DNA of 64,000 nt. It comes from Carboxylicivirga sediminis. Its GTDB lineage: Bacteria; Bacteroidota; Bacteroidia; Bacteroidales; Marinilabiliaceae. The translations under genes were made by a program, and so were the position numbers. The stretch's first letter is position 1, and the number at the start of each line of letters is the position of its first letter. This document shows positions 34,929 to 44,111 of the stretch, piece after piece. The stretch lies in the NCBI RefSeq assembly GCF_018156225.1, contig NZ_JAGTAR010000018.1, positions 56,909-120,908 of the forward strand, written 5' to 3'. The notes below the pieces were generated by a model. The model was not told the origin of the DNA and searched no databases. It saw nothing but the letters and a program-made list of their open reading frames with translations.

Positions 34929-37244
34929 ATGTTTAAATCGTACCATATATTAGTCTTAATACTAATGATATCCATAGTGGGGTGTCACAACCAAACGAAA
35001 ACGGAGCCACTTTATTTAGATGCTACCGCACCCGTACCTGAGCGTGTTGAAGATTTGCTTAAGCGCATGACGCTGGAAGAAAAGGTAGCGCAAATGTGCC
35101 AGTATGTTGGACTGGATCATATGCGACAGGCCGAAAAAGACCTGAGCAAGGAAGATATGGAGAAAAGCGACGCACAGGGCTTTTATCCAAATTTACATTC
35201 AAGTGATGTGGAGCGTTTGGTGGAGCAAGGCATGATAGGTTCATTTTTACATGTGGTGGATGTTAAAGAGGCCAATTATCTGCAGTCGCTGGCTCAAAAG
35301 AGTAGGCTAAAAATTCCTTTGTTGATTGGGATTGATGCCATCCACGGAACAGCTTTGGTAAATGGTGCAACTGTATACCCAACACCTATTGGACTGGCCA
35401 GTACCTGGGACACGGCATTGGTTAAGAAAATGTCGGTGGAAACAGCAAAAGAGATGCGTGCCACAGGTGCCACCTGGACCTTTACACCGAATGTGGATGT
35501 GGCGCGTGAAGCCCGCTGGGGCCGTGTTGGCGAAACATTTGGGGAAGATCCTTTCCTGGTAGCCGAAATGGGTGTTGCCATGATTGAAGGTTTGCAAAAT
35601 ACAACACATCCGGATAGTTTCAATGTGATAGCCTGTGCCAAACACCTGATTGCCGGAAGCGAATCGGTGAATGGCCTTAATGGTGCACCTACCGATTTAT
35701 CCGAAAGAACTATCCGAGAGGTGTTTTTACGGCCTTATAAAGCAGCGGTTGATGCCGGCGTTTTTTCTGTAATGACTGCACATAATGAGTTAAACGGTAT
35801 TGCCTGCCACGCCGATGAGTGGATGATGACCGATGTATTACGCAATGAGTTGGGCTTCGAAGGTTTTATTGTGAGTGACTGGATGGATATTGAGCGACTG
35901 GCAACCCGTCATTTCGTTGCTGAGAACCAAACAGAGGCTTGCTATCAAACGGTGAAAGCTGGTATGGATATGCACATGCATGGCCCCGATTTTTTGGAAC
36001 CTATTGTGGAGTTAGTGCAGCAAAACCGCTTGACTGAAGAGCGTATCAATGAAAGCCTTCGACGACTGCTGGAAGCAAAATTCCGTCTGGGTTTATTTGA
36101 AAATCCTTATGCCAGTGAAACACAAACTGATGCAGTCTTATTTAACGAAGCACATCAGCAAACAGCCCTGGAAGCCGCTCAAAAATCAATCGTTCTCCTG
36201 AAAAATGAAGGCCGTTTATTACCACTGCAGAAAGGACAATATAAGAAGGTATTTGTTACAGGGCCTAATGCACATAACGAAACCGTTTTGGGAGACTGGG
36301 CTTATCAACAGCCTGAAGAAAATACAATCACCATCCTGGAAGGCCTGCAACAAACTGATGAAAGCGCCAGAATTGATTACTTAAACGTAGGAAATAATCC
36401 TAATGATGTGACTGAAAAGCAAGTGAAGGAAGCCCGATTGAGAGCGCAGAAAGCTGATTTAGCCATTGTGGTGGTTGGTGAAAACTCATTCCGCTGGGAT
36501 TGGAACAATAAAACCTGCGGGGAGAATTCAGCCCGTTCAGATATTAAATTGGGAGGACTGCAGCAGCAGTTGGTTGAAGCTGTATATGCATCAGGCACAC
36601 CTACAATTGTTGTTTTGGTTAACGGGCGTCCACTCGCTACCGAATGGATAGCTGAAAATGTGCCGGTAGTAGTAGAAGCATGGGAGCCTGGTAGTTTCGG
36701 AGGGAAAGCACTTGCCCAGATACTGTATGGCGAAGTGAATCCATCGGCCAAGCTACCCATTAGTATTCCGCGTAGTGTTGGACATCAGCTGGCCATCTAC
36801 AATCATAAACCTTCCCATTATTTTCACAAATATGTGGATGCTCAATCAGGTCCTTTATTTCCTTTTGGCCATGGTTTAAGCTATTCCGACTTTATTTATC
36901 AGAACCTGCGATTATCTAAGGAGACGATCTCAGCCGATGAATCATTAATGCTGAAGGTGGAAGTGACTAACACCTCTGATGTGGCTGGTGAAGAAGTGGT
37001 GCAGGTGTACCTTAATGATAAATATTGTCCGGTTACACGACCAGTAAAAGAATTAAAGGCATTTCGCCGAATCCGCCTGGAAGCCGGAGAAACGGCACAG
37101 GTAACATTTACAATTACACCGGATATGTTACAGTATCTGGACAAAGATTTTAAACCCGTCATCGATGAGGGTGAGTTTACAGCAATGGTTGGTGGTTCAT
37201 CCGCTGATAATAATTTGCTTACAATACCCTTTTTCGTAAAATAG
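34929..37244 (+). CDS. GH3-family beta-glycosidase lipoprotein
   Basis: A 771-residue exo-acting enzyme of the BglX/beta-glucosidase type. Lipobox IVGC (Cys19) anchors it. N-terminal (alpha/beta)8 domain (about 40-370) has LLIGIDAIHG, RWGRVGETFGEDP, CAKHLIAGS and the nucleophile motif IVSDW (Asp317). The alpha/beta sandwich (about 390-600) holds VVGENSFRWDW and CGENSARSDIKL, candidates for the acid/base region. A fibronectin III-like C-terminal domain (about 660-765) ends the protein. Beta-glucosidase is the default prediction; xylosidase is possible. It abuts the GH9 gene without a gap. Confidence 0.93.
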   Translation: MFKSYHILVLILMISIVGCHNQTKTEPLYLDATAPVPERVEDLLKRMTLEEKVAQMCQYVGLDHMRQAEKDLSKEDMEKSDAQGFYPNLHSSDVERLVEQGMIGSFLHVVDVKEANYLQSLAQKSRLKIPLLIGIDAIHGTALVNGATVYPTPIGLASTWDTALVKKMSVETAKEMRATGATWTFTPNVDVAREARWGRVGETFGEDPFLVAEMGVAMIEGLQNTTHPDSFNVIACAKHLIAGSESVNGLNGAPTDLSERTIREVFLRPYKAAVDAGVFSVMTAHNELNGIACHADEWMMTDVLRNELGFEGFIVSDWMDIERLATRHFVAENQTEACYQTVKAGMDMHMHGPDFLEPIVELVQQNRLTEERINESLRRLLEAKFRLGLFENPYASETQTDAVLFNEAHQQTALEAAQKSIVLLKNEGRLLPLQKGQYKKVFVTGPNAHNETVLGDWAYQQPEENTITILEGLQQTDESARIDYLNVGNNPNDVTEKQVKEARLRAQKADLAIVVVGENSFRWDWNNKTCGENSARSDIKLGGLQQQLVEAVYASGTPTIVVLVNGRPLATEWIAENVPVVVEAWEPGSFGGKALAQILYGEVNPSAKLPISIPRSVGHQLAIYNHKPSHYFHKYVDAQSGPLFPFGHGLSYSDFIYQNLRLSKETISADESLMLKVEVTNTSDVAGEEVVQVYLNDKYCPVTRPVKELKAFRRIRLEAGETAQVTFTITPDMLQYLDKDFKPVIDEGEFTAMVGGSSADNNLLTIPFFVK

Positions 37245-38945
37245 ATGAGTATGAAGAGCTTTCGAAATATTATAACAGGGCTTCTTTTAATTGTTGGTGT
37301 CCAATTTATTACAGCGCAAAACTATAATCAATATGGATTTGTGTCATCCTCGGAGAAGTATGTGTTTTTCGGGAAAGATTTAGCTGGCAAGCCATTTGTA
37401 CTGCAAAGTGAAGATGGTCAGGAAGTTATTAGCGGTAAGTTAACCGCAGCCAGTGAATGGCCCTACTCCGGTACCAGCGTTTGTTGTGCCGATGTGTCAA
37501 AATGGACCAGGGAAGGACACTACCAGTTGTTGGTGGATGGGCTGAAGCAACCTACACCTGTACTGATTCAGAACGACAAGTATACCAAGCTGGGTAGTGC
37601 CTTGGTTAAGTCCTTTTACATGGCGCGTGTATCAGTTCCTATTGAAAAGCAGTATGCCGGAGTTTACGCACGTCCTGCCGGGCACCCCGATGATAAAGTG
37701 ATTGTTCACAAGTCGGCCGCAGATGCTCTTCGCCCCGAGGGAAGCACGATTGTATCGCCGGGTGGCTGGTACGATGCCGGTGACTACGGTAAATACATTG
37801 TGAATTCGGGTATCAGTACTTTCTCGTTGCTGCATTTATGTGAATTATTTCCTGAATACACGCAAACCATCCAGCTGAATATTCCTGAGAGTGGTAATGG
37901 CGCTTCTGATGTACTGAACGAAGCAGTAATTAACCTTAAGTGGATGTTGACCATGCAGGACCCGAATGACGGAGGTGTTTATCACAAGCTGACGACCAAA
38001 CGCTTTTGCGGGATGGTGATGCCGCATAAAGATCCGCTGCAACGCTACGTTGTGATGAAAACCACAGCGGCCACACTGGACTTTGCTGCAACCATGGCCA
38101 AAGCCAGTCGTGTGCTTAAGAACAATGAGCAGACTTATACCGGATTAGCCGAAACCTGTCGCAATGCCGCGCAGAAAGCCTGGGAATGGTGCCTGGCGAA
38201 TCCGCAAGTATATTATGTGCAGCCAAAAGATATTTCAACAGGGGAGTATAGGGATGATTCGATTGATGATGAGTGGTTTTGGGCGGCAACAGAATTGTAT
38301 CTTACAACAGGTGAAGCCACTTATAAAAAGCACATCAATATCGGGCAACAGAAATTCACTGTGCCTCAATGGGGACGTGTTAATACCCTAGGTTTATATA
38401 GCTTGCTTAGTTGCAGTGAAGGTAAAGAATTAGCTAAAGAAGTCGGTAAAGCCATAGTTAAGCTGGCTAATAAGTATTTAGCAAACTATAAAGCTTCGGC
38501 TTATCGTGTATCCATTGTTAAATTTCCCTGGGGCAGTAACAGTGAGCTGGCCAATGAAGGGATGTTACTGATGCATGCTTATTTGATAAGCAATAAAACA
38601 GAATACCTTCAGGTAGCAGATGCTGCTGTTGGCTATCTTTTGGGAGCTAATCCGCTGAACCGTTCCTTTGTAACCGGCTATGGAAAGCAACCACCTATGA
38701 GAGTGCATGACCGACGCTGTTCAGCCGATGGCATCGATGCACCCATTCCGGGTTTATTGGCAGGCGGACCGTCCAAACAAGCACAGCACGATTGTGGTAA
38801 GGACGCTTATCCTTCTGCTTTACCAGCTTTGAGCTACCTGGACGAGGAATGCAGTTTTTCAACCAATGAGGTGGCCATTAACTGGAATGCAGCAGCCAGC
38901 TTTTTAGTGTTGGGGCTCGATGCTATTTATCAATCAGAAGACTAA
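37245..38945 (+). CDS. GH9-family glycoside hydrolase
   Basis: A 566-residue secreted enzyme of the inverting GH9 family (endoglucanases, exo-glucosidases, exo-glucosaminidases). Signal peptide ends near TAQ; an Ig-like CelD_N domain (about 27-110) precedes the (alpha/alpha)6 barrel. Asp177 and Asp180 in GGWYDAGDYGKY are the base and its helper, RVHDRRCSADG is the conserved His/Arg site, and Glu542 in SFSTNEVAINWNA is the acid. The ATG at 37245 follows the GH3 stop directly; a second ATG at 37251 is also possible. A GH9 next to sulfatases is unusual, since plain cellulose carries no sulfate. Whether it cuts glucan or a glucosamine polymer is not decidable here. Confidence 0.93.
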   Translation: MSMKSFRNIITGLLLIVGVQFITAQNYNQYGFVSSSEKYVFFGKDLAGKPFVLQSEDGQEVISGKLTAASEWPYSGTSVCCADVSKWTREGHYQLLVDGLKQPTPVLIQNDKYTKLGSALVKSFYMARVSVPIEKQYAGVYARPAGHPDDKVIVHKSAADALRPEGSTIVSPGGWYDAGDYGKYIVNSGISTFSLLHLCELFPEYTQTIQLNIPESGNGASDVLNEAVINLKWMLTMQDPNDGGVYHKLTTKRFCGMVMPHKDPLQRYVVMKTTAATLDFAATMAKASRVLKNNEQTYTGLAETCRNAAQKAWEWCLANPQVYYVQPKDISTGEYRDDSIDDEWFWAATELYLTTGEATYKKHINIGQQKFTVPQWGRVNTLGLYSLLSCSEGKELAKEVGKAIVKLANKYLANYKASAYRVSIVKFPWGSNSELANEGMLLMHAYLISNKTEYLQVADAAVGYLLGANPLNRSFVTGYGKQPPMRVHDRRCSADGIDAPIPGLLAGGPSKQAQHDCGKDAYPSALPALSYLDEECSFSTNEVAINWNAAASFLVLGLDAIYQSED

Positions 38946-38949
38946 TGCG

Positions 38950-40557
38950 ATGCGACAATTAAGATATGTAATACTACTCTCTGTCATCCTGTTGGGTGGA
39001 TGCTTGAAAAATGTTCAGGCTCAGCAGCAACAGCCCAATATCATCTTCTTTATTGCCGATGATATGACACGTGATATGTTTAACTGTTTACCCGAGGGCA
39101 AGGGAAAGAATCTGACACCCAATCTGGATAAACTGGCCACTGAAGGCACCCTGATGATGGGACAGCATGTAAGTGCCACGGTTTGTACACCCAGTCGCTT
39201 CAACGTGTTAAGTGGCAAGTATGCCAGCCGTGCCAATAACCCCAAGGTACTGAATCAGGTTAAGAAGAATGGTGGTCAGCGTGTGGTGGAGTGGAATACG
39301 CACATCATGCCGGGTGAAGCCAATCTGGCCAGCTTATTACAGTCTGGTGGATACACCACTGGGGCCGTTGGTAAGAACCATGTGTATGAAGTGCATGATT
39401 ATAAAGTTATGCCATTGACTGCCGATGCAGGCGATGCTAGAGTGATGAAGCAGCAACTGGCTAACTACAAGGCTACGCAGCAAGCTTATTATGCCTGTGG
39501 GTATGATTTTGCCGACGGTTTATTCTACGAGAACCCGGATTTTAACGGACCACGCGCACTGGCTGTACATAACCTGGATTGGTCCACCGAAGCGGCATTA
39601 AAATTTATTCATCAGATCAATGAGAAGCCTTTTTTCCTGTATTTTGCAACTACTTTGCCACATGGTCCTCTGGAAGCAGAACGCGCATGGAACGCCGACC
39701 GGACGATTACGCCAATTGGTAAGCTGGATAAGGCGCCGCAGGTAATGCCACATCAGTCAACCATACCTGTGCGATTGAAACAAGCCGGTAAGCCGGTGAA
39801 CGATCGTAAAGCCAACCTCCTGTGGATGGATGATGCTCTGGGTGCTTTGATTCTGAGCCTGAAAGAGAAGGGGGTGTATGACAATACCATCATCTTTTTC
39901 TTTAATGATCATGGGCAGTATGCCAAAGGGACTGTTTATCAGGGGGCCACGGCCGATCCAAGTATTATATGGTGCAGTAAAGGTTTTAAAGCTGGTGCCG
40001 TTAACAAGTCGCTGGTATCAAATGTGGATTTTACGCCCACGATATTAGAACTGGCTGGTATAGATTACAATAAAGCAGATTTTGATGGTCGCAGTTTCGC
40101 CCGTGTGCTCAATGGCCAAGAATTGGAGGACAGAGGATCCATGTATTTCGAAATTGGCTACTCAAGAGGGGTTCGTAAAGGCAACTTCAAATACCTGGCA
40201 CTACGCTATCCTGCATGGGTGAACCAACTGACTGCTGAAGAAAGGGAGACTATTCTGACCGAATACAATCGGAAGCTGAAAATCAGAGGCAAGGGACCGA
40301 ATAATACTGATCCTGCCAAACCATTCGGTCATGTACAGATTGTGCCGGGAGGCGGAGATGCTGAGTTTCCGGCCACGCAACGTTATCCGCACTATGCTGA
40401 TGCTGACCAGTTGTATGACCTGGAGAATGATCCTAATGAACAGGTCAATCTGTACAATCATCCCGACTACCAGGAGGTGGTTAAAGCGATGAGAAAAGAA
40501 TTGAAAAAGCACATCCAATCAATCCCGGGAAGTTTTGGTGAATTTAAAAGCAAGTAA
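38950..40557 (+). CDS. Sulfatase lipoprotein, subfamily unassigned
   Basis: A 535-residue type I sulfatase. The ATG at 38950 is chosen because it directly precedes the signal peptide and lies 4 bp after the GH9 stop; a longer frame begins inside GH9. Lipobox LGGC (Cys18). FIADDMTRDMF carries Asp37-Asp38, TVCTPSRFNVLSG the modifiable Cys79, and FFNDHGQYAKG the second metal group. It lacks the signatures of the S1_7, S1_11 and S1_16-like enzymes nearby, so it likely removes a different sulfate. The stop overlaps the next start by one base (TAATG). Confidence 0.93.
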   Translation: MRQLRYVILLSVILLGGCLKNVQAQQQQPNIIFFIADDMTRDMFNCLPEGKGKNLTPNLDKLATEGTLMMGQHVSATVCTPSRFNVLSGKYASRANNPKVLNQVKKNGGQRVVEWNTHIMPGEANLASLLQSGGYTTGAVGKNHVYEVHDYKVMPLTADAGDARVMKQQLANYKATQQAYYACGYDFADGLFYENPDFNGPRALAVHNLDWSTEAALKFIHQINEKPFFLYFATTLPHGPLEAERAWNADRTITPIGKLDKAPQVMPHQSTIPVRLKQAGKPVNDRKANLLWMDDALGALILSLKEKGVYDNTIIFFFNDHGQYAKGTVYQGATADPSIIWCSKGFKAGAVNKSLVSNVDFTPTILELAGIDYNKADFDGRSFARVLNGQELEDRGSMYFEIGYSRGVRKGNFKYLALRYPAWVNQLTAEERETILTEYNRKLKIRGKGPNNTDPAKPFGHVQIVPGGGDAEFPATQRYPHYADADQLYDLENDPNEQVNLYNHPDYQEVVKAMRKELKKHIQSIPGSFGEFKSK

Positions 40558-42551
40558 TGATGAGAACACGATTAAGATATACATTGATAGCGGTGGCATT
40601 GGTAGCTGTTGGCATTCTTAATGCACAAAAGAAAACCAATGTGTTGTTTATTGCGGTGGACGATCTGAAACCACTGATAGGTGCTTACGGCCATAATGAG
40701 GTGCAAACGCCTAATATAGATGCATTGGCCAAAGAAGGAGTAGTGTTTACCAACGCCCATTGCCAGCAGGCCGTATGCGGACCTTCACGAGCCAGTATTT
40801 TTACAGGTATGCGCCCCGATTATACCGGTGTAAGAGATCTAAAAACACGCATGCGTGATGTGAATCCAGATATACTGGCTATGCCTCAGTATTTCAAAGA
40901 GAATGGCTATGCCACAGTGGCAGTGGGTAAGATTTATGATCCGCGTTGCGTTGATAAGGAGTATGACGGACCATCGTGGAGCATACCTTACCGCGAAAGC
41001 TCAAAATATACTTATCCTGAAGCTTATGGTGAACCGGGACTATCATACTATGCATTAAAGGAAAATCAGGATAGGGTAAAGGCTCTGGAAAAGGAAGCAG
41101 CCGAAAAAGGCGAAAAAAATATGCATAAGTATGTATCCGATCGCTTTAAACCATCAACCGAATGTGCTGATGTACCTGATGAAGCCTACATGGATGGGCA
41201 AATTGCCAACAATGCTATCAAATACATGGATAAGCTTGCCAAGGACGACGAGCCATTCTTTTTGGCGGTTGGTTTTAAGCGCCCTCACTTGCCATTTGCC
41301 GCGCCTAAAAAATACTGGGATTTGTATAAGCGGGAAGATATCAGGGTAGCTGCCTATCGTGATGCAGTGAAGAATGGTGTGGATAAAGCCTATCATAACT
41401 CAGGTGAGTTATATTCATACACAGATATACCGCCATTGGCCTCTTTCTCAGATATTTTCACTGATAATCTGCCAGATGAGAAACAAAAGGAGTTGATACA
41501 TGCCTACTATGCCAGTGTATCTTTTATTGATGCACAGGTGGGTAAACTAATGGACAAGCTAAAGTCCAAAGGCTTGGATAAGAATACGGTAATTGTATTG
41601 TGGGGCGATCATGGCTGGCATTTGGGAGACCATTCGTTGTGGTGTAAGCATACCAATTTCGAACAGGCCACGCGTGTGCCATTGATCATTAAAAAGCCTG
41701 GCGGCGCGTCCGGAGAAAATCAGTATCCGGTAGAGTCCTTGGATGTGTTTCCAACACTATGTGAAGCCACGGGACTGGATATCCCAACTCAATTGCAGGG
41801 TAATAGTCTGCTACCGGTTTTTACAAAAGTTGATAAGCAGGTAAACGACTATGCTGTTTCGCAGTTTGGTCGCGGACAAACACAAGGCTACTCGCTACGC
41901 ACAGAGCGTTATCGTTTAACCTTGTGGATGAAAAACAACTGGCACACCGACCAGCCTTTTAGCAAGGGCTTAATTGAAGCTGGTGAGCTGTATGACTATG
42001 AAAAAGATCCCCTGGAGACCGAAAATTATTATAAGCATTCCGATTACAAGAAAGTCAGGGCCGATCTGATGCAACAGTTTGAAGCATTTGTAAGCATTCA
42101 AAATAAAGAGATTAACGAACTGAGGTCGGGGAGTAAACCAAATGCCGAAGCCAATGATTTATCATTCGGACCGGAGCTAACCAATAACTGGAACTCAGTG
42201 GCACGCAAAGGTGCTGATGCCATTTTTCAATTAAATGGAGATAAATTGGTGGTTGATGTAAAAAAGTTGGGTGAGAAGCCCTGGGATTTGGCTTTGATTT
42301 ACAACTCAACTATTGAGTTGAAAGAAGGACAGCGTATCGTTTTAACCTTTAACTACCAGGGTCCTGAAATGAAGATTGGTATGGGGCCTGTGCACGACAA
42401 GCGAGTGACTAAAGTGGTTAAACCATCGCAAAAAGTAAAGGTACAGACCATTGAACTGGAGGCAACAGCCAGCGGTGCCTGGCCCTTGAAGATGCAGTTA
42501 ATGGGTACTGGTCGCTATGAATTAGGGGAGATTACATGTAGCATTCAATAA
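40557..42551 (+). CDS. S1_7-like sulfatase with extra C-terminal domain
   Basis: A 664-residue secreted sulfatase of iduronate-2-sulfatase type: IAVDDLKPLIGAYG (Asp35-Asp36), AVCGPSRASIFTG (Cys74), KRPHLPFAAPKKYW, LWGDHGWHLGDHSLWCKH. It is very like the sulfatase at 16947 up to about residue 520. It then adds ~140 residues of beta-rich sequence (LTNNWNSVARKGADAIFQLNG, GAWPLKMQLMG) that the other lacks, possibly a binding module. A second ATG lies one codon in. Its start overlaps the previous stop, and the next gene follows after 10 bp. Confidence 0.94.
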   Translation: MMRTRLRYTLIAVALVAVGILNAQKKTNVLFIAVDDLKPLIGAYGHNEVQTPNIDALAKEGVVFTNAHCQQAVCGPSRASIFTGMRPDYTGVRDLKTRMRDVNPDILAMPQYFKENGYATVAVGKIYDPRCVDKEYDGPSWSIPYRESSKYTYPEAYGEPGLSYYALKENQDRVKALEKEAAEKGEKNMHKYVSDRFKPSTECADVPDEAYMDGQIANNAIKYMDKLAKDDEPFFLAVGFKRPHLPFAAPKKYWDLYKREDIRVAAYRDAVKNGVDKAYHNSGELYSYTDIPPLASFSDIFTDNLPDEKQKELIHAYYASVSFIDAQVGKLMDKLKSKGLDKNTVIVLWGDHGWHLGDHSLWCKHTNFEQATRVPLIIKKPGGASGENQYPVESLDVFPTLCEATGLDIPTQLQGNSLLPVFTKVDKQVNDYAVSQFGRGQTQGYSLRTERYRLTLWMKNNWHTDQPFSKGLIEAGELYDYEKDPLETENYYKHSDYKKVRADLMQQFEAFVSIQNKEINELRSGSKPNAEANDLSFGPELTNNWNSVARKGADAIFQLNGDKLVVDVKKLGEKPWDLALIYNSTIELKEGQRIVLTFNYQGPEMKIGMGPVHDKRVTKVVKPSQKVKVQTIELEATASGAWPLKMQLMGTGRYELGEITCSIQ

Positions 42552-42561
42552 ACACAGACAA

Positions 42562-44064
42562 ATGAAGTATTTTTTATTCTATAGTTTATTATTACTTGGG
42601 GTATTGAGCGCCTGTTCAACTGCTCCAACAGAAGATATAGACGAAATTAAGGTAGAAAGGGTAGAAGGAGCCAAACAACGTAATGTTATTTTCATTCTGA
42701 CCGATGATCACCGTTATGATTACATGGGTTTTACAGGCAAGGTGCCCTGGCTCGAAACACCCGAGATGGATAAGCTGGCCAGCGAAGGCGCCTACATGAA
42801 AAACGCCTTTGTCACCACCTCATTGTGCTCGCCAAGCCGTGCAAGTATATTAACGGGCCAATATTCACACGTTCACACCATTGTGGATAACGTGGCGCCA
42901 GATCCGGGGAACCTGGTGTATTTTCCGCAGTATCTGCAAAAAGCCGGTTATCAAACCAGTTTCTTTGGTAAGTGGCACATGGGCGATGAACATGATGATC
43001 CGCGACCAGGATTCGATCATTGGGAAAGTTTTAAAGGGCAAGGGGATTACTATGCACCAAATTTGAACATCAATGGTGAACGTGTCCAGTACGATGAGGA
43101 CACCTACATCACCGATTTATTAACCGAGCATGCTATTGAGTGGCTGGATAAACGAGATACTGAAAAACCATTCTTCATGTACTTGTCGCACAAGGCCGTG
43201 CATGCCTTGTTTAAGCCGGCCAGGCGTCACGATGGTGTTTACGATGGCAAAACCATTGAAAAACCGGCCACTTTTGCACAAACAGTTGGAGATGACTACC
43301 AGGAGCTGAAATGGCCTGAGTGGGTGAAGCAACAGCGTCACAGCTGGCACGGGGTTGATTACATGTATCATGGTAAGAATGGTACATTTGATGAGAACCT
43401 GCAGAAGTATTGCGAAACCCTATTAGGTGTAGATGAGAGCATCGGTACCGTTATGGAATGGTTACGCGAGAACGGTCTGGATGAGTCAACCATGGTGATT
43501 TACATGGGTGACAATGGTTTTAGCTGGGGCGAACACGGCTTGATTGATAAACGCCATTTCTACGAAGAGTCGGTGAAGGTACCAATGCTCATCCGTTGTC
43601 CTGAACTATTTGAAGGTGGTAAGAACATTGAGCGCATGGTACAAAATGTTGATGTGGCACCAACTATTCTGGAGTGTGCAGGCGTTAAAAAGCCTGAATA
43701 TATGCCTGGTCATTCAATGGTTCAGTTGTTGCAAGGAAATGAGGAAGGCTGGCGTACACGTGTGTATTACGAATACTTCTGGGAGTACGACTTCCCGATG
43801 ACGCCAACGGTGTTTGGTGTGCGCACCGACCAGTACAAATACATGCGTTACCAGGGTATCTGGGACCAGAATGAACTATATGACATCATCAACGACCCGG
43901 ACGAACAGTACAACCTGATGGGTGACCCCGCTTATGCCGATGTGGCAAAGCAGCTGGCTTCCGACCTATACGACTGGCTGGAGCAAACGCGCGGAATGAA
44001 TATTCCGCTGAAGCGCACGGTGAAGCATCCTTACGGAGATTATCGTCATCCAAATCAGTACTAA
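42562..44064 (+). CDS. Sulfatase lipoprotein, S1_11-like (GlcNAc-6-sulfatase type)
   Basis: A 500-residue sulfatase with lipobox LSAC (Cys18). FILTDDHRYDYMGF gives Asp48-Asp49, SLCSPSRASILTGQY the modifiable Cys89, FFGKWHMG a conserved Lys/His, and YMGDNGFSWGEHG the second metal group. The pattern DDHRYD plus CSPSRASILTGQYSH fits the branch that includes N-acetylglucosamine-6-sulfatases (S1_11), by resemblance only. Last gene before a strong terminator. Confidence 0.93.
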   Translation: MKYFLFYSLLLLGVLSACSTAPTEDIDEIKVERVEGAKQRNVIFILTDDHRYDYMGFTGKVPWLETPEMDKLASEGAYMKNAFVTTSLCSPSRASILTGQYSHVHTIVDNVAPDPGNLVYFPQYLQKAGYQTSFFGKWHMGDEHDDPRPGFDHWESFKGQGDYYAPNLNINGERVQYDEDTYITDLLTEHAIEWLDKRDTEKPFFMYLSHKAVHALFKPARRHDGVYDGKTIEKPATFAQTVGDDYQELKWPEWVKQQRHSWHGVDYMYHGKNGTFDENLQKYCETLLGVDESIGTVMEWLRENGLDESTMVIYMGDNGFSWGEHGLIDKRHFYEESVKVPMLIRCPELFEGGKNIERMVQNVDVAPTILECAGVKKPEYMPGHSMVQLLQGNEEGWRTRVYYEYFWEYDFPMTPTVFGVRTDQYKYMRYQGIWDQNELYDIINDPDEQYNLMGDPAYADVAKQLASDLYDWLEQTRGMNIPLKRTVKHPYGDYRHPNQY

Positions 44065-44068
44065 TCGA

Positions 44069-44098
44069 TAAGCGAGCCTCCGGAGGCTCGCTTTTTTT
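44069..44098 (+). terminator. Strong terminator between two sulfatase genes
   Basis: A near-perfect 12-bp palindromic stem (AAGCGAGCCTCC/GGAGGCTCGCTT) followed by T8. It lies inside the 47-bp gap between the 42562 and 44112 sulfatases, so the last sulfatase is expressed only by read-through or from a promoter within that gap or upstream gene. Confidence 0.93.
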
Positions 44099-44111
44099 CA
44101 TTTATTCAGCT

